A program made the position numbers and the translations under genes. Under the pieces are notes generated by a model that did not search any database, was not told the DNA's origin, and saw only the letters and a list, made by a program, of their open reading frames with translations. From NCBI RefSeq assembly GCF_028680575.1, contig NZ_JAPCKI010000003.1, positions 186,001 to 250,000 on the forward strand: DNA of 64,000 bases. Direction: 5' to 3'. Positions 18,482 through 27,416 of this stretch are shown in pieces. Position 1 is the first letter of the stretch. Every line of letters starts with the position of its first letter. This stretch comes from Acidovorax benzenivorans (lineage in GTDB: Bacteria; Pseudomonadota; Gammaproteobacteria; Burkholderiales; Burkholderiaceae_C).

Positions 18482-19543
18482 ATGAACCCCTCTGGAGTAG
18501 CGAAGGTCTTTGGAATTCCCCGGGTTCGACGGCTTGGCTCGTTGATAGCGGCCGCGCTGTGCGGGTTGTGTGTGGCGCCTGCTGCGGGGGCTCCCGCTGC
18601 ATCTTCCGAGTCACCTGCCAGCGCAGTGGCAGAGCGCGATATGGTGCAGTGGGTCGAGCGCATGCACAACGCACCCTGCAGCCGCGCCTATGCCGGGACC
18701 TTTGTGGTGTTGTCGGCCAACGGGGCCATGTCCAGCTCGCGCATCTGGCATGCATGTGATGGTCGGCAACAACTAGAGCGGGTCGAATCGCTCAGTGGCA
18801 CACCGCGCACGGTCTATCGCCGTAATGACGAGGTTCGTACCTTCCTGCCCCAGGCGCGTGTTGTGCGGTCAGACCGTCGCGATGCGTCCGGGCTCTTTCC
18901 GCGCGTACCTGTGGTCAGTGGCACATCGATCGCCCAGTTCTACACACCCCGCCTGCTGGGGCAGGAGCGGGTGGCTGGCTTTGTGTCGGACGTGGTCTGG
19001 TTTCAGCCTACGGATACCCTGCGCTTCGGTTACCGGCTCTGGAGCGAGCGCGAAACCGGGCTGGTGGTGAAACTGCAGACGTTGGCTGCTGACGGTAGGG
19101 TCTTGGAGCAAGCGGCTTTTTCCGAGCTGGATCTCAATGCTCCGGTGAAGGTCGATCAGCTGTCGCGTCTGATGGATGCCATTTCGGGCTACAAGGTGGT
19201 GGCACCTTCCGTGGTCAAGACGACGGCCAAGGCCGAGGGCTGGGCCTTGCGGCAGCCCGTCGCGGGTTTTGTGCCTGTCAGTTGCCACCGAAGGGCGGTG
19301 TCTGATGCGCCGGATGCCCCCAGTGTTCTGCAGTGTCTGTATTCCGACGGGCTGGCCTCGGTATCTTTGTTCATGGAGCCCTTCGACCCACAGCGCCATC
19401 CCGTGCAGCCCCAGCTGTCCAGCATGGGTGCCACACAGTTGCTGGCCCAGCGTGGGCCGTCAGACATGTGGCTCACTGCGGTGGGAGAGGTTCCATTGCA
19501 GACCTTGCGTCTTTTTGTGGGCCAACTGGACCGCCTGCGCTGA
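18482..19543 (+). CDS. rseB: Sigma-E regulatory protein RseB/MucB
   Basis: The 353-residue periplasmic protein binds RseA and senses mislocalised lipids or LPS. An N-terminal signal peptide is visible (SLIAAALCGLCVAPAAGAPAA). The MucB/RseB N-terminal LolA-like domain follows (YAGTFVVLSANGAMSSSRIWHACDGRQQLERVESLSGTPRTVYR), then the smaller C-terminal domain after about residue 235. The ATG at 18482 and the GTG three bases upstream are both possible starts. The order rpoE-rseA-rseB-mucD supports the call. 160 bases separate it from mucD. Confidence 0.92.
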   Translation: MNPSGVAKVFGIPRVRRLGSLIAAALCGLCVAPAAGAPAASSESPASAVAERDMVQWVERMHNAPCSRAYAGTFVVLSANGAMSSSRIWHACDGRQQLERVESLSGTPRTVYRRNDEVRTFLPQARVVRSDRRDASGLFPRVPVVSGTSIAQFYTPRLLGQERVAGFVSDVVWFQPTDTLRFGYRLWSERETGLVVKLQTLAADGRVLEQAAFSELDLNAPVKVDQLSRLMDAISGYKVVAPSVVKTTAKAEGWALRQPVAGFVPVSCHRRAVSDAPDAPSVLQCLYSDGLASVSLFMEPFDPQRHPVQPQLSSMGATQLLAQRGPSDMWLTAVGEVPLQTLRLFVGQLDRLR

Positions 19544-19703
19544 CGGCCGTAGTGCAGATTCTTGGGCCCACCACATTCGGGTCTGTTCCGGGCTGTGGGG
19601 ACATGAAGCGCGCCACACGCCCGGGGAACCATTTGGCGCCACACTCTTCACAGTCACACACAATTCATGAACAGCATTCGCCAAGAATCAAGAAAGGTCG
19701 AAG

Positions 19704-21173
19704 ATGCCGAAGTTTGATGGAAGTATGTTGCGTTCGGTGGCAGTGGCATGCCTGATGGGCGGTCTGGTCACCGCCTCGGTAGTGCCTCATGCGGCGTTGG
19801 CACAATCCGCGCCGTTGGTTCGAGGTTTGCCGGACTTCACCGATCTTGTGGACCAGGTGGGGCCTTCAGTGGTCAATATCCGCACCGTGGAGAAAGCGTC
19901 CAGTCGGGCCAATGCCAATGGCATGGACGAAGAGATGCTGGAGTTCTTTCGCCGGTTCGGAGTGCCCATCCCCAATGCTCCACGTCAGCAGCGGCCCCAA
20001 CGGCCTCAGCAGGAAGAAGAGCCGCAACCACGCGGCGTAGGCTCGGGGTTCATCTTGACCTCCGATGGTTTTGTGATGACCAACGCGCATGTGGTTGAAG
20101 GTGCCGACGAGGTCATCGTGACCTTGACCGACAAGCGCGAGTTCAAGGCGCGCATCGTGGGCGCAGACAAGCGCACCGACGTTGCCGTGGTGAAGATTGA
20201 GGCGTCTGGGCTGCCTGCTGTGAAAGTGGGGGATGTGAGCCGCCTGCGCGTGGGTGAGTGGGTAATGGCGATCGGCTCGCCCTTTGGGCTGGAAAACACG
20301 GTCACTGCGGGCATCGTCAGTGCCAAGCAGCGTGATACGGGAGACTATCTGCCCTTCATCCAGACAGACGTGGCTATCAACCCCGGAAATTCTGGTGGGC
20401 CGCTCATCAACATGCGTGGGGAGGTGGTGGGCATCAACAGCCAGATCTATTCCCGCTCGGGCGGGTTCATGGGTATCTCGTTCGCCATTCCCATGGACGA
20501 GGCCATCCGTGTGAGTGAGCAGCTGCGAGCGTCGGGTCGTGTGACGCGTGGCCGTATCGGTGTACAGATCGGGCAAGTCACCAAGGATGTTGCTGAGTCG
20601 ATTGGCCTGGGCAAGGCGCAAGGTGCCCTGGTGACTGGTGTGGAGGCAGGGTCGCCTGCCGATAAAGCGGGCGTGGAGGCGGGCGACATCATCACGCGCT
20701 TCGATGGCAAGCCCATCGAGAAAGTGGCAGACCTGCCGCGCCTGGTGGGGAACACCAAACCAGGCAACCGCAGTTCGGTGACGGTGTTCCGTCGCGGTGC
20801 GTCTCGTGATCTGGCCATCACCATCGCGGAGATTGAGCCTGACAAGCCAGCCACCAAAGTGACCGAGCGCGAGGAGAAGCCCAAAGCCTCTGCCGCTGCG
20901 CAGCAAATCGGCTTGTCGGTGACGGACCTGACGGATGTCCAGAAGAAAGAACTCAAGCTCAAGGGCGGAGTGGTGGTGGCTACCGCCACAGACGCGGCAG
21001 CACGCGCCGGCCTGCGGGAGGGGGACATCATCTTGTCGGTCGCCAACACCGAAGTGTCGGGCGTGAAGGAGTTTGAGTCCGTGCTGTCTAAGGCCGATAA
21101 GAACAAGTCCATCAACGTGCTGTATCGCCGTGGTGAGTGGGCGCAGTACGCGCTGATTCGTCCCGGCAAGTGA
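19704..21173 (+). CDS. mucD: Periplasmic serine protease, MucD/DegP family
   Basis: This 489-residue HtrA-type protease and chaperone acts on misfolded envelope proteins. The signal peptide is cleaved probably after ALA at 31-33. The trypsin-like triad is H129 (MTNAHVVEG), D159 (KRTDVAVV) and S230 (NPGNSGGPL). Two PDZ domains follow (about 275-365 and 395-485, with GVEAGSPADKAG and GLREGDIIL). A Q/R/P-rich loop lies at about 93-110. The start ATG at 19704 has a gaaagg SD. As the last member of the rpoE module it is probably sigma-E controlled; a weak sigma-E-like site is noted at 19625. Confidence 0.95.
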   Translation: MPKFDGSMLRSVAVACLMGGLVTASVVPHAALAQSAPLVRGLPDFTDLVDQVGPSVVNIRTVEKASSRANANGMDEEMLEFFRRFGVPIPNAPRQQRPQRPQQEEEPQPRGVGSGFILTSDGFVMTNAHVVEGADEVIVTLTDKREFKARIVGADKRTDVAVVKIEASGLPAVKVGDVSRLRVGEWVMAIGSPFGLENTVTAGIVSAKQRDTGDYLPFIQTDVAINPGNSGGPLINMRGEVVGINSQIYSRSGGFMGISFAIPMDEAIRVSEQLRASGRVTRGRIGVQIGQVTKDVAESIGLGKAQGALVTGVEAGSPADKAGVEAGDIITRFDGKPIEKVADLPRLVGNTKPGNRSSVTVFRRGASRDLAITIAEIEPDKPATKVTEREEKPKASAAAQQIGLSVTDLTDVQKKELKLKGGVVVATATDAAARAGLREGDIILSVANTEVSGVKEFESVLSKADKNKSINVLYRRGEWAQYALIRPGK

Positions 21174-21295
21174 GCGTCACGCTACCCAAAAGTGGATGGC
21201 TCGGCACCGGGCGATTCCCTACCTCGTGAGGGGGCCATTGCGGTAGGTGATGACCTTTTTGCGGAGCATTTGGCAGTGTCTTGATCTGTCTAGAT

Positions 21296-21316
21296 GTTAG
21301 CTTTTGCTAACTTTTT
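21296..21316 (+). terminator. Terminator of the rpoE-mucD transcript
   Basis: Perfect gttagc / gctaac stem, tttt loop, then five T. It lies 123 bases after the mucD stop. Confidence 0.75.
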
Positions 21317-21425
21317 AGAGGTCCATCAACCAGTTTCGATAGAATAGAGACTTGCGTTCAACGCTTATCTGCATATCGACTGGCTCTCTGTTCACGATGT
21401 GGGATGTTTTTGTGCCATACACAGT

Positions 21426-21493
21426 TGATCCACAGCTCACCCACAAGTTGTCCAGCGTTGTACTTGTGCAGACTGTGTATAAACTGTGCATAA
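21426..21493. promoter_or_regulatory. Cluster of DnaA-box-like sites
   Basis: Two 9-mers on the minus strand match the DnaA box TTATNCACA exactly: ttatacaca (21474-21482) and ttatgcaca (21485-21493), spaced 11 bases, one helical turn. A one-mismatch site, tgatccaca, lies on the plus strand at 21426-21434, and a two-mismatch site at 21437-21445. Confidence 0.5.
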
Positions 21494-21563
21494 AATTCCT
21501 GTTGCACCCTGGCAACTTCCCTCGGATACCGAAGGGTGGGCTTTTTCGGGCGGCCTTTTTGCC

Positions 21564-21640
21564 TACAATGAAGCTCCAACTATCGCAGTTGCCAATGATT
21601 GTTGGTTCAGGGCGCGTCGCCACTCGACGCGCCCTTTTTT
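21564..21640 (+). ncRNA. Candidate small RNA upstream of lepA
   Basis: TACAAT at 21564-21569 could serve as a -10, with a poor cttttt -35 at 17 bases. About 65 bases later comes a strong intrinsic terminator. The predicted RNA (about 21576-21640) contains gttgcc and gttggttc segments but resembles no family I know. It could equally be leader sequence with a terminator before lepA. Confidence 0.35.
21610..21640 (+). terminator. Strong terminator before lepA
   Basis: Perfect 10-bp stem gggcgcgtcg / cgacgcgccc, five-base loop, six T. It lies only 45 bases before the lepA ATG, so it must end a separate upstream transcript or attenuate lepA. Confidence 0.9.
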
Positions 21641-21684
21641 CTTGTGCGCGCTGTTTTAATTCAATCACTTGACGCTTTCCGTTG

Positions 21685-23493
21685 ATGAATCACATCAGAA
21701 ATTTTTCCATCATTGCGCACATCGACCATGGCAAGTCGACGCTTGCCGACCGCTTGATTCAGCGGTGCGGAGGTCTTGCAGACCGTGAGATGGAGGCCCA
21801 GGTTCTGGACTCGATGGATATCGAAAAAGAGCGTGGGATAACCATCAAGGCGCAGACCGCTGCGCTGCAGTACAAGGCTCAAGATGGACAGGTCTACAAC
21901 CTCAATCTGATCGACACGCCGGGGCACGTGGACTTTTCTTATGAAGTGAGTCGTTCGCTGTCTGCATGTGAGGGCGCGCTGTTGGTGGTGGATGCATCGC
22001 AAGGGGTTGAAGCACAGACCGTGGCCAACTGCTACACCGCGCTGGACTTGGGTGTGGAAGTGGTGCCGGTGCTCAACAAGATGGATCTGCCCAATGCCGA
22101 CCCGGACAACGCCAAGGCCGAAATCGAAGATGTGATTGGCATCGATGCCACCGACGCGATTCCTTGCTCTGCCAAGACCGGTATGGGCATCGATGAGATT
22201 CTGGAAGCGATTGTGGCCAAGGTGCCCGCACCACGTGGCAATGCCGACGGTCCACTGCGCGCGATGATCATCGACAGCTGGTTCGACAGTTATGTGGGCG
22301 TGGTCATGCTGGTGCGTGTGGTGGATGGCCGTTTGCTTAAGGGCGAACGCATCAAGATGATGGCCACGGGCGCGGTGTACAACGCCGACAACCTGGGGGT
22401 GTTCACCCCTGCCAACGAGCCGCGCAACTCACTCGACGCGGGGCAGGTGGGCTACATCATTGCTGGCATCAAGGAGTTGCAGGCCGCCAAGGTGGGCGAC
22501 ACCATCACGCTCGAAAAGAAGCTCCCCAACAACGCGGGACCCGCCACCGAAGCGCTGCCGGGCTTCAAGGAAATCCAGCCCCAGGTGTTTGCAGGTCTTT
22601 ATCCCACCGAAGCCAGCGAGTACGACTCGTTGCGCGACGCCCTGGAAAAGCTCAAGCTCAACGACGCCTCGCTGCACTACGAGCCCGAGGTAAGTCAGGC
22701 GCTGGGCTTTGGGTTCCGCTGCGGCTTTCTGGGACTGCTGCACATGGAGATCGTGCAAGAGCGGCTGGAGCGCGAGTTCGACCAGGACCTCATCACGACC
22801 GCACCCAGCGTGGTCTATGAAGTGGTCAAGGCCGATGGCGAAGTGATCATGGTCGAGAATCCTTCCAAAATGCCCGACCAGGGACGTTTGGAGGAAATCC
22901 GCGAGCCCATCGTGACTGTGCACCTCTATATGCCGCAGGACTATGTGGGGCCGGTGATGACGCTGGCCAACCAGAAACGTGGTGTGCAGATGAACATGGC
23001 GTACCACGGTCGCCAGGTCATGCTCACTTACGAAATGCCGCTCGGTGAAATCGTGCTGGACTTTTTCGACAAGCTCAAATCGGTCTCGCGCGGCTACGCC
23101 TCCATGGACTATGAGTTCAAGGAGTACCGCGCCTCCGATGTGGTGAAGGTCGATATCCTGCTCAACGGTGAAAAGGTGGATGCCTTGTCCATCATCGTGC
23201 ACCGCTCGCAGTCGCAGTACCGTGGACGCGCGGTGGTTGCCAAGATGCGCGAGATCATCAGCCGTCAGATGTACGACGTGGCCATCCAGGCCGCCATCGG
23301 GGCCAACATCATTGCGCGCGAGACCATCAAGGCGCTGAGAAAGAACGTGTTGGCCAAATGTTATGGGGGCGACATCACCCGCAAACGCAAGCTTCTTGAG
23401 AAGCAGAAAGCAGGCAAAAAGCGCATGAAACAGATCGGATCGGTCGAGGTGCCACAAGAGGCGTTTTTGGCCATTTTGCAGGTGGAAGACTGA
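21685..23493 (+). CDS. lepA: Elongation factor 4 (LepA)
   Basis: The 602-residue translational GTPase is associated with ribosome back-translocation and biogenesis. G1 AHIDHGKST is at residues 11-19, G3 DTPGHVDF near 76-83 and G4 NKMD near 130. The LepA-specific C-terminal domain runs through [24 protein letters not shown]. The ATG at 21685 gives the standard [17 protein letters not shown] start; a TTG one codon earlier is less likely. No clear SD precedes it. Its stop overlaps the lepB start by one base, the usual lepA-lepB coupling. Confidence 0.98.
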   Translation: MNHIRNFSIIAHIDHGKSTLADRLIQRCGGLADREMEAQVLDSMDIEKERGITIKAQTAALQYKAQDGQVYNLNLIDTPGHVDFSYEVSRSLSACEGALLVVDASQGVEAQTVANCYTALDLGVEVVPVLNKMDLPNADPDNAKAEIEDVIGIDATDAIPCSAKTGMGIDEILEAIVAKVPAPRGNADGPLRAMIIDSWFDSYVGVVMLVRVVDGRLLKGERIKMMATGAVYNADNLGVFTPANEPRNSLDAGQVGYIIAGIKELQAAKVGDTITLEKKLPNNAGPATEALPGFKEIQPQVFAGLYPTEASEYDSLRDALEKLKLNDASLHYEPEVSQALGFGFRCGFLGLLHMEIVQERLEREFDQDLITTAPSVVYEVVKADGEVIMVENPSKMPDQGRLEEIREPIVTVHLYMPQDYVGPVMTLANQKRGVQMNMAYHGRQVMLTYEMPLGEIVLDFFDKLKSVSRGYASMDYEFKEYRASDVVKVDILLNGEKVDALSIIVHRSQSQYRGRAVVAKMREIISRQMYDVAIQAAIGANIIARETIKALRKNVLAKCYGGDITRKRKLLEKQKAGKKRMKQIGSVEVPQEAFLAILQVED

Positions 23494-24467
23494 TGCAATT
23501 CATGCAAATTTTGACGTCACTGGTGCTGGCGGGCTTCGTTGGCTATATCGGTGCCTGGTATGCCGGCGCTATCGAGGGCAACTTTGCGCTGCTCCTGTTT
23601 CTGGCGACGGTCGTCACCGGCGTTTACTGGTTGGCTGAGCGCATTTATTTTCTGCCCCGGCGGCGCCGGGCGGCGCAGGCCATCGAGGATGCAGCCATCG
23701 AGCGGCGTGCAGAACTTGATCGTATGGGGATCCAGAAGGTAGATGTGGATGTGCAGGAAGCCAAGGGCCACATCCTCATGCAACCTTGGTGGTTGGACTG
23801 GACGGCGGGGTTGTTCCCGGTGATCGCTGCGGTGTTCTTCTTGCGCTCGTTTCTTTTCGAGCCCTTCAAGATTCCATCCGGCTCCATGATCCCAACCCTG
23901 CTCGTGGGCGACCTGATTCTTGTGAATAAATTCACTTACGGCATCCGGTTGCCTGTCATCAACACTCGATTGACCGAGGGCACCAGGCCAGCGCGCGGCG
24001 ATGTTCTGGTGTTCCGTTATCCACCACAACCCAGCATGGACTACATCAAGCGCGTGGTAGGGGTGCCGGGCGATGAGGTGGCCTACATCAACAAGCGCCT
24101 CACCATCAACGGCAAAGCCGTTGACACCAAGGCCTTGCCCGAATTCTTTGAAGAAGACTCGATGCGGTACTTCAAGCAATTTGAAGAGCAACTGGGAGAC
24201 CAGCCACATCGGCTGTTGAACAACCCTGATGTACCCGCCTTTGTGCAAGGCGCCAGCAATTTTGCCTATCGTGAAAACTGCCGCTACAGTGTGGAAGGCG
24301 TCACCTGCAAGGTACCGGAGGGGCACTACTTCATGATGGGCGATAACCGCGATAACTCGCTGGATTCCCGTTACTGGGGGTTCGTGCCTGAGGGCAATAT
24401 TGTGGGCAAGGCCTTTTTTGTCTGGATGAATTTCGGTAGTCTCAAGCGCATCGGCGCGTTCCATTGA
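23493..24467 (+). CDS. lepB: Signal peptidase I (LepB)
   Basis: LepB cleaves signal peptides from exported preproteins at the outer face of the inner membrane. The 324-residue product has N-terminal membrane helices at about residues 5-25 and 32-48, and a further one at about 105-120. The catalytic dyad is S131 (IPSGSMIPTL) and K186 (MDYIKRVVG). Box E GDNRDNSLDSRYWG lies near residue 287. The start overlaps lepA. It leads into the DUF4845 protein and rnc, the conserved proteobacterial order. Confidence 0.97.
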   Translation: MQFMQILTSLVLAGFVGYIGAWYAGAIEGNFALLLFLATVVTGVYWLAERIYFLPRRRRAAQAIEDAAIERRAELDRMGIQKVDVDVQEAKGHILMQPWWLDWTAGLFPVIAAVFFLRSFLFEPFKIPSGSMIPTLLVGDLILVNKFTYGIRLPVINTRLTEGTRPARGDVLVFRYPPQPSMDYIKRVVGVPGDEVAYINKRLTINGKAVDTKALPEFFEEDSMRYFKQFEEQLGDQPHRLLNNPDVPAFVQGASNFAYRENCRYSVEGVTCKVPEGHYFMMGDNRDNSLDSRYWGFVPEGNIVGKAFFVWMNFGSLKRIGAFH

Positions 24468-24504
24468 GCGCGAGCGGTCATACACAACATTGAGGGGGTC
24501 ATTG

Positions 24505-24867
24505 ATGAAGACACATCGCACCGCAAGCCGCTCGCGCCAGCGCGGGCTGTCGTTTTTTGGGCTGATTTTTGTGGGGCTGATTGCGGTGGCCGCGTTTGCC
24601 ATCGGCGGGCAGTCAGTGCCAATTTTCCTGGAGTACACCTCTGCGAAGAAAGCGATTGAAAAGGCCAAGGTGGAGAGCACAGTGCCTGGGGTGCGCGCGG
24701 CGTTTGACCGTGCTGCGGCCATTGACGACATCAAGTCCATCAAAGGGTCAGACCTTGAGGTGACCAAGCGGGGCGACAAGGTGGTGGTGTCGTTCAAATA
24801 CTCGCGCGAGATTCCCCTGGCGGGCCCAGCCTATCTGGTCTACCGCCTTGAAGCGCAGACCAACTAG
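24505..24867 (+). CDS. DUF4845 single-pass membrane protein
   Basis: The 120-residue protein has a basic N-terminus (MKTHRTASRSRQRG) followed by a type IV pilin-like hydrophobic helix (LSFFGLIFVGLIAVAAFAIGG). A short periplasmic domain ends YSREIPLAGPAYLVYRLEAQTN. The position between lepB and rnc is characteristic of DUF4845. The RQRGLSFFGL junction resembles a prepilin cleavage site, but no pilus role is established. The SD gaggggg fits the ATG at 24505 rather than the start at 24490. The rnc start follows directly at the stop. Confidence 0.88.
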   Translation: MKTHRTASRSRQRGLSFFGLIFVGLIAVAAFAIGGQSVPIFLEYTSAKKAIEKAKVESTVPGVRAAFDRAAAIDDIKSIKGSDLEVTKRGDKVVVSFKYSREIPLAGPAYLVYRLEAQTN

Positions 24868-25551
24868 GTGCAGCCCGGTCTCTTAGCGCTGCAGGATCGA
24901 CTGCAGCATGTGTTTGCCGATCCTTCGCTGCTCCAGCGTGCCACCACACACCGCAGTTTCTCTGCGGACCATAACGAGCGGCTTGAATTCCTGGGCGACT
25001 CCGTTTTGAACCTGGCGGTGGCCAGCCTGCTGTACCAGCGGTTGTCCGCCTTGCCCGAGGGAGACCTCTCGCGGGTGCGTGCCAATCTGGTCAAGCAGGA
25101 CACCCTGCACCAGTTGGCACTGCGGCTCAAAGTGTCCGAAGTGCTGCGTCTGGGCGAGGGTGAAGCCAAGTCGGGGGGGCAGCAGCGTCCCTCCATCCTG
25201 GCGGACGCATTGGAAGCCCTGATTGGGGCGGTGTATCTGGACGCAGGCTACGCTAGCGCAGAAGCCCTGGTGCACCGTCTTTTTCAGGGTGTGGAGATCA
25301 ACCCGCAGATGCAGGCGGCGTCCAAGGACGCCAAAACCGCGTTGCAGGAGTGGCTCCAGGGCCGCAAAATGAAACTGCCGCAGTACAAGGTGGTGGCGAC
25401 GGTGGGTGCGGCCCACCGCCAGACCTTCGACGTCGAGTGCGATATTCCCGAACTGGGCCTGACCGAGCGTGGCATCGGCGGGTCCCGCCGGGCGGGCGAG
25501 CAAGCCGCCGCTGCGGCCATGCTGGTCACATTGAAAGCAAAGAATTTATGA
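24868..25551 (+). CDS. rnc: Ribonuclease III
   Basis: The 227-residue double-strand-specific endoribonuclease acts in rRNA and mRNA processing. The nuclease signature [14 protein letters not shown] contains E40 and D44, and the second acidic cluster is [15 protein letters not shown]-terminal dsRNA-binding domain covers about residues 153-225 ([13 protein letters not shown]...[16 protein letters not shown]). The GTG start at 24868 directly abuts the stop of the upstream gene. The stop overlaps the era start (ATGA), so rnc and era are coupled as in E. coli. Confidence 0.97.
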   Translation: MQPGLLALQDRLQHVFADPSLLQRATTHRSFSADHNERLEFLGDSVLNLAVASLLYQRLSALPEGDLSRVRANLVKQDTLHQLALRLKVSEVLRLGEGEAKSGGQQRPSILADALEALIGAVYLDAGYASAEALVHRLFQGVEINPQMQAASKDAKTALQEWLQGRKMKLPQYKVVATVGAAHRQTFDVECDIPELGLTERGIGGSRRAGEQAAAAAMLVTLKAKNL

Positions 25552-26552
25552 ATGACGCTACCAAAGATGTAGCTGCTGACGAGGGCGCTGAAGGCGCCCC
25601 GGTGCAAAACGATCTGGAAGCCATGCTGGCTGCTGCAGGGGCTCCGGCTGCTGTGCCCGGCCAACGCTGTGGTGTGATCGCTATTGTCGGCAAGCCCAAC
25701 GTGGGCAAGTCCACACTTCTCAATGCTCTGGTCGGTCAGAAGATCAGCATCACCTCGCGCAAGGCGCAGACCACGCGCCACCGCATCACGGGCATCCGCA
25801 CGCTGGAGCAGACGCAGTTCATTTTTGTGGACACCCCAGGTTTCCAGACCCGGCATGCCACTGCGCTCAACAAGTCGCTGAACAAGACCGTGATGGGCGC
25901 GATTGGCGACGTGGACCTGATCCTCTTTGTGGTGGAGGCAGGCAACTTCACGCTGGCTGACGCCAAGGTGCTGTCGCTGTTCAAGCCCGGCATCCCGACG
26001 CTGCTGCTGGCCAATAAGCTGGACATGGTGCACCGCCGTGCAGAGCTGGCCCCCTGGCTCAAGAGCATGCAGGAGCGCCACCCGTTTGCCGAGTTCGTGC
26101 CCATGTCGGCCAAGAACAAGGGCGACATCGAGCGCTTGTTTGGCATCTGCGCCAAATACCTGCCCGAGCAAGCCTGGTGGTACGGCGAGGACGAACTGAC
26201 CGACCGCAGCGAGAAGTTCCTGGCCTCCGAAACCGTGCGCGAGAAGCTGTTTCGCTTCACGGGCGACGAACTGCCCTACACCTCGACCGTGGTCATCGAC
26301 AAGTTCGACGAAGAAAAGAGCAAGCAGCACAAACGCTTGGTCAAGATTGCCGCCACCATCGTGGTTGAGCGCGACAACCACAAGATGATGGTCATCGGCG
26401 ACAAGGGCGAGCGTTTGAAGCGCATTGGCACCGAGGCCCGCCAGGAGCTGGAAAAGCTCATGGATGCCAAGGTGTTCCTGGAGTTGTGGGTCAAAGTCCG
26501 CTCCGGATGGGCGGACGACGAAGCCCGTGTGCGCTCCTTTGGCTACGAGTGA
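25548..26552 (+). CDS. era: GTPase Era
   Basis: Era binds 16S rRNA near its 3' end and assists 30S maturation. The 334-residue product has G1 GKPNVGKS (48-55), G3 DTPG near 99, G4 NKLD near 150 and a C-terminal KH domain ([32 protein letters not shown]). The first 40 residues are an acidic, Ala-rich extension absent from E. coli Era. Part of it ([10 protein letters not shown]) is encoded by a sequence resembling the palindromic repeat family (25566-25598). The start overlaps the rnc stop. Confidence 0.97.
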   Translation: MNDATKDVAADEGAEGAPVQNDLEAMLAAAGAPAAVPGQRCGVIAIVGKPNVGKSTLLNALVGQKISITSRKAQTTRHRITGIRTLEQTQFIFVDTPGFQTRHATALNKSLNKTVMGAIGDVDLILFVVEAGNFTLADAKVLSLFKPGIPTLLLANKLDMVHRRAELAPWLKSMQERHPFAEFVPMSAKNKGDIERLFGICAKYLPEQAWWYGEDELTDRSEKFLASETVREKLFRFTGDELPYTSTVVIDKFDEEKSKQHKRLVKIAATIVVERDNHKMMVIGDKGERLKRIGTEARQELEKLMDAKVFLELWVKVRSGWADDEARVRSFGYE

Positions 26553-26560
26553 GTCCTGAA

Positions 26561-26614
26561 CCCTGACCTTCCTGCCTGGCTGGCGGCCAGCCCGCACGAC
26601 GGCAGGTGTCAGGG
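26561..26614 (+). other. Structured hairpin in the era-recO gap
   Basis: Arms ccctgac-ctt-cctgcc (26561-26576) and ggcagg-t-gtcaggg (26601-26614) pair over 13 bp with one asymmetric internal loop, and a small inner hairpin (tggc/gcca) lies inside. No T tract follows, so it is not a standard terminator. It could be an RNase III or RNase E processing site in the rnc-era-recO message. Confidence 0.55.
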
Positions 26615-26651
26615 GCGATGATCCCTCCACACCACCTCTCCCTGCAGCACC

Positions 26652-27416
26652 GTGGCCGTTGCCAAACGCATCTCCGATGAACCTGCGTTCGTGCTGCACA
26701 GCTACGACTGGAGCGAGTCCAGCCTGATCCTGGAGGTCTTCTGTCGCCAGCAAGGGCGAACCGCACTGGTGGCCAAAGGGGCCAAGAAGCCCAGCTCCAA
26801 CTTCCGCCCGGTGCTGCTGCCGCTGCAGCCCTTGCTGGTGACGTACACGCTCACAGGCGATGGCCATGCGGACATCCATACGCTCAAGGGCGCCGAATGG
26901 GTGGGGGGGCATGTGATGCCCACGGGCGACGCACTGCTGTCGGGCATGTACCTCAACGAACTGCTGCTGCGCCTGCTGGCAAGGGCAGACCCGCACCCGG
27001 CATTGTTTGATGCCTATGCCGGGGTGGTGCGCGTGTTGGCCAGCGAACACGGCGATGCGCTGGAGGCGGTGCTACGCAGTTTTGAGCTCCTCCTCCTGCG
27101 AGAGATCGGCTTGTTGCCGGGCTTGGACGTGCAGACCATGACCTTCGCCCCCTTGAAGCCCGACACCCGCTACACCCTGGTGCCCGAAGGGGGCTTGCGC
27201 GCGGCGTCTGCAGCGGACCGCGCAGGCCTGCTGGGCCGCCAGTGGCTGGCTTTGCAGCGTGGCCTGGATGATGTGGCCAGCTACACCGCCACCTTGCGCG
27301 CATGTGCCCCCGTGGCAACCGAGCTCAAGCCGCAGCTGCGTACCCTGCTGCAATACCATTGCGGCAGCCCGATGCTGCGCACCCGCCAGCTCATGATCGA
27401 TTTGCAGGCCCTATGA
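26652..27416 (+). CDS. recO: DNA repair protein RecO
   Basis: The 254-residue RecO of the RecFOR pathway loads RecA onto SSB-coated single-stranded DNA and anneals strands. The N-terminal OB fold has [35 protein letters not shown]. The helical core with [15 protein letters not shown] and [13 protein letters not shown] is typical. The zinc cysteines found in some RecO proteins are not evident. The GTG at 26652 is used because homology begins at once. The stop overlaps the pdxJ ATG. Confidence 0.95.
   Translation: MAVAKRISDEPAFVLHSYDWSESSLILEVFCRQQGRTALVAKGAKKPSSNFRPVLLPLQPLLVTYTLTGDGHADIHTLKGAEWVGGHVMPTGDALLSGMYLNELLLRLLARADPHPALFDAYAGVVRVLASEHGDALEAVLRSFELLLLREIGLLPGLDVQTMTFAPLKPDTRYTLVPEGGLRAASAADRAGLLGRQWLALQRGLDDVASYTATLRACAPVATELKPQLRTLLQYHCGSPMLRTRQLMIDLQAL

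Larger units (their letters stand above)
21174..21684 (+). other. Complex intergenic region mucD / lepA
   Basis: This is a 511-base region without a credible protein gene. In order it holds a terminator (21296-21316), a possible -10 (TAGAAT, 21340-21345), a DnaA-box cluster (21426-21493), an imperfect hairpin with a T run (about 21523-21546), a TACAAT -10 (21564-21569) and a strong terminator (21610-21640). It is locally more AT-rich than the flanking genes. A 106-codon plus-strand frame at 21352-21672 runs through the strong terminator and has no family resemblance. Confidence 0.65.

Noticed and set aside
21352..21672. 106-codon frame before lepA
   Set aside because: It runs through the strong terminator at 21610-21640 and has no homology; non-coding features explain the region better.
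25284..27050. 588-codon minus-strand frame across rnc, era and recO
   Set aside because: It is antisense to three well-recognised genes and has no family resemblance; such frames are expected at this GC content.
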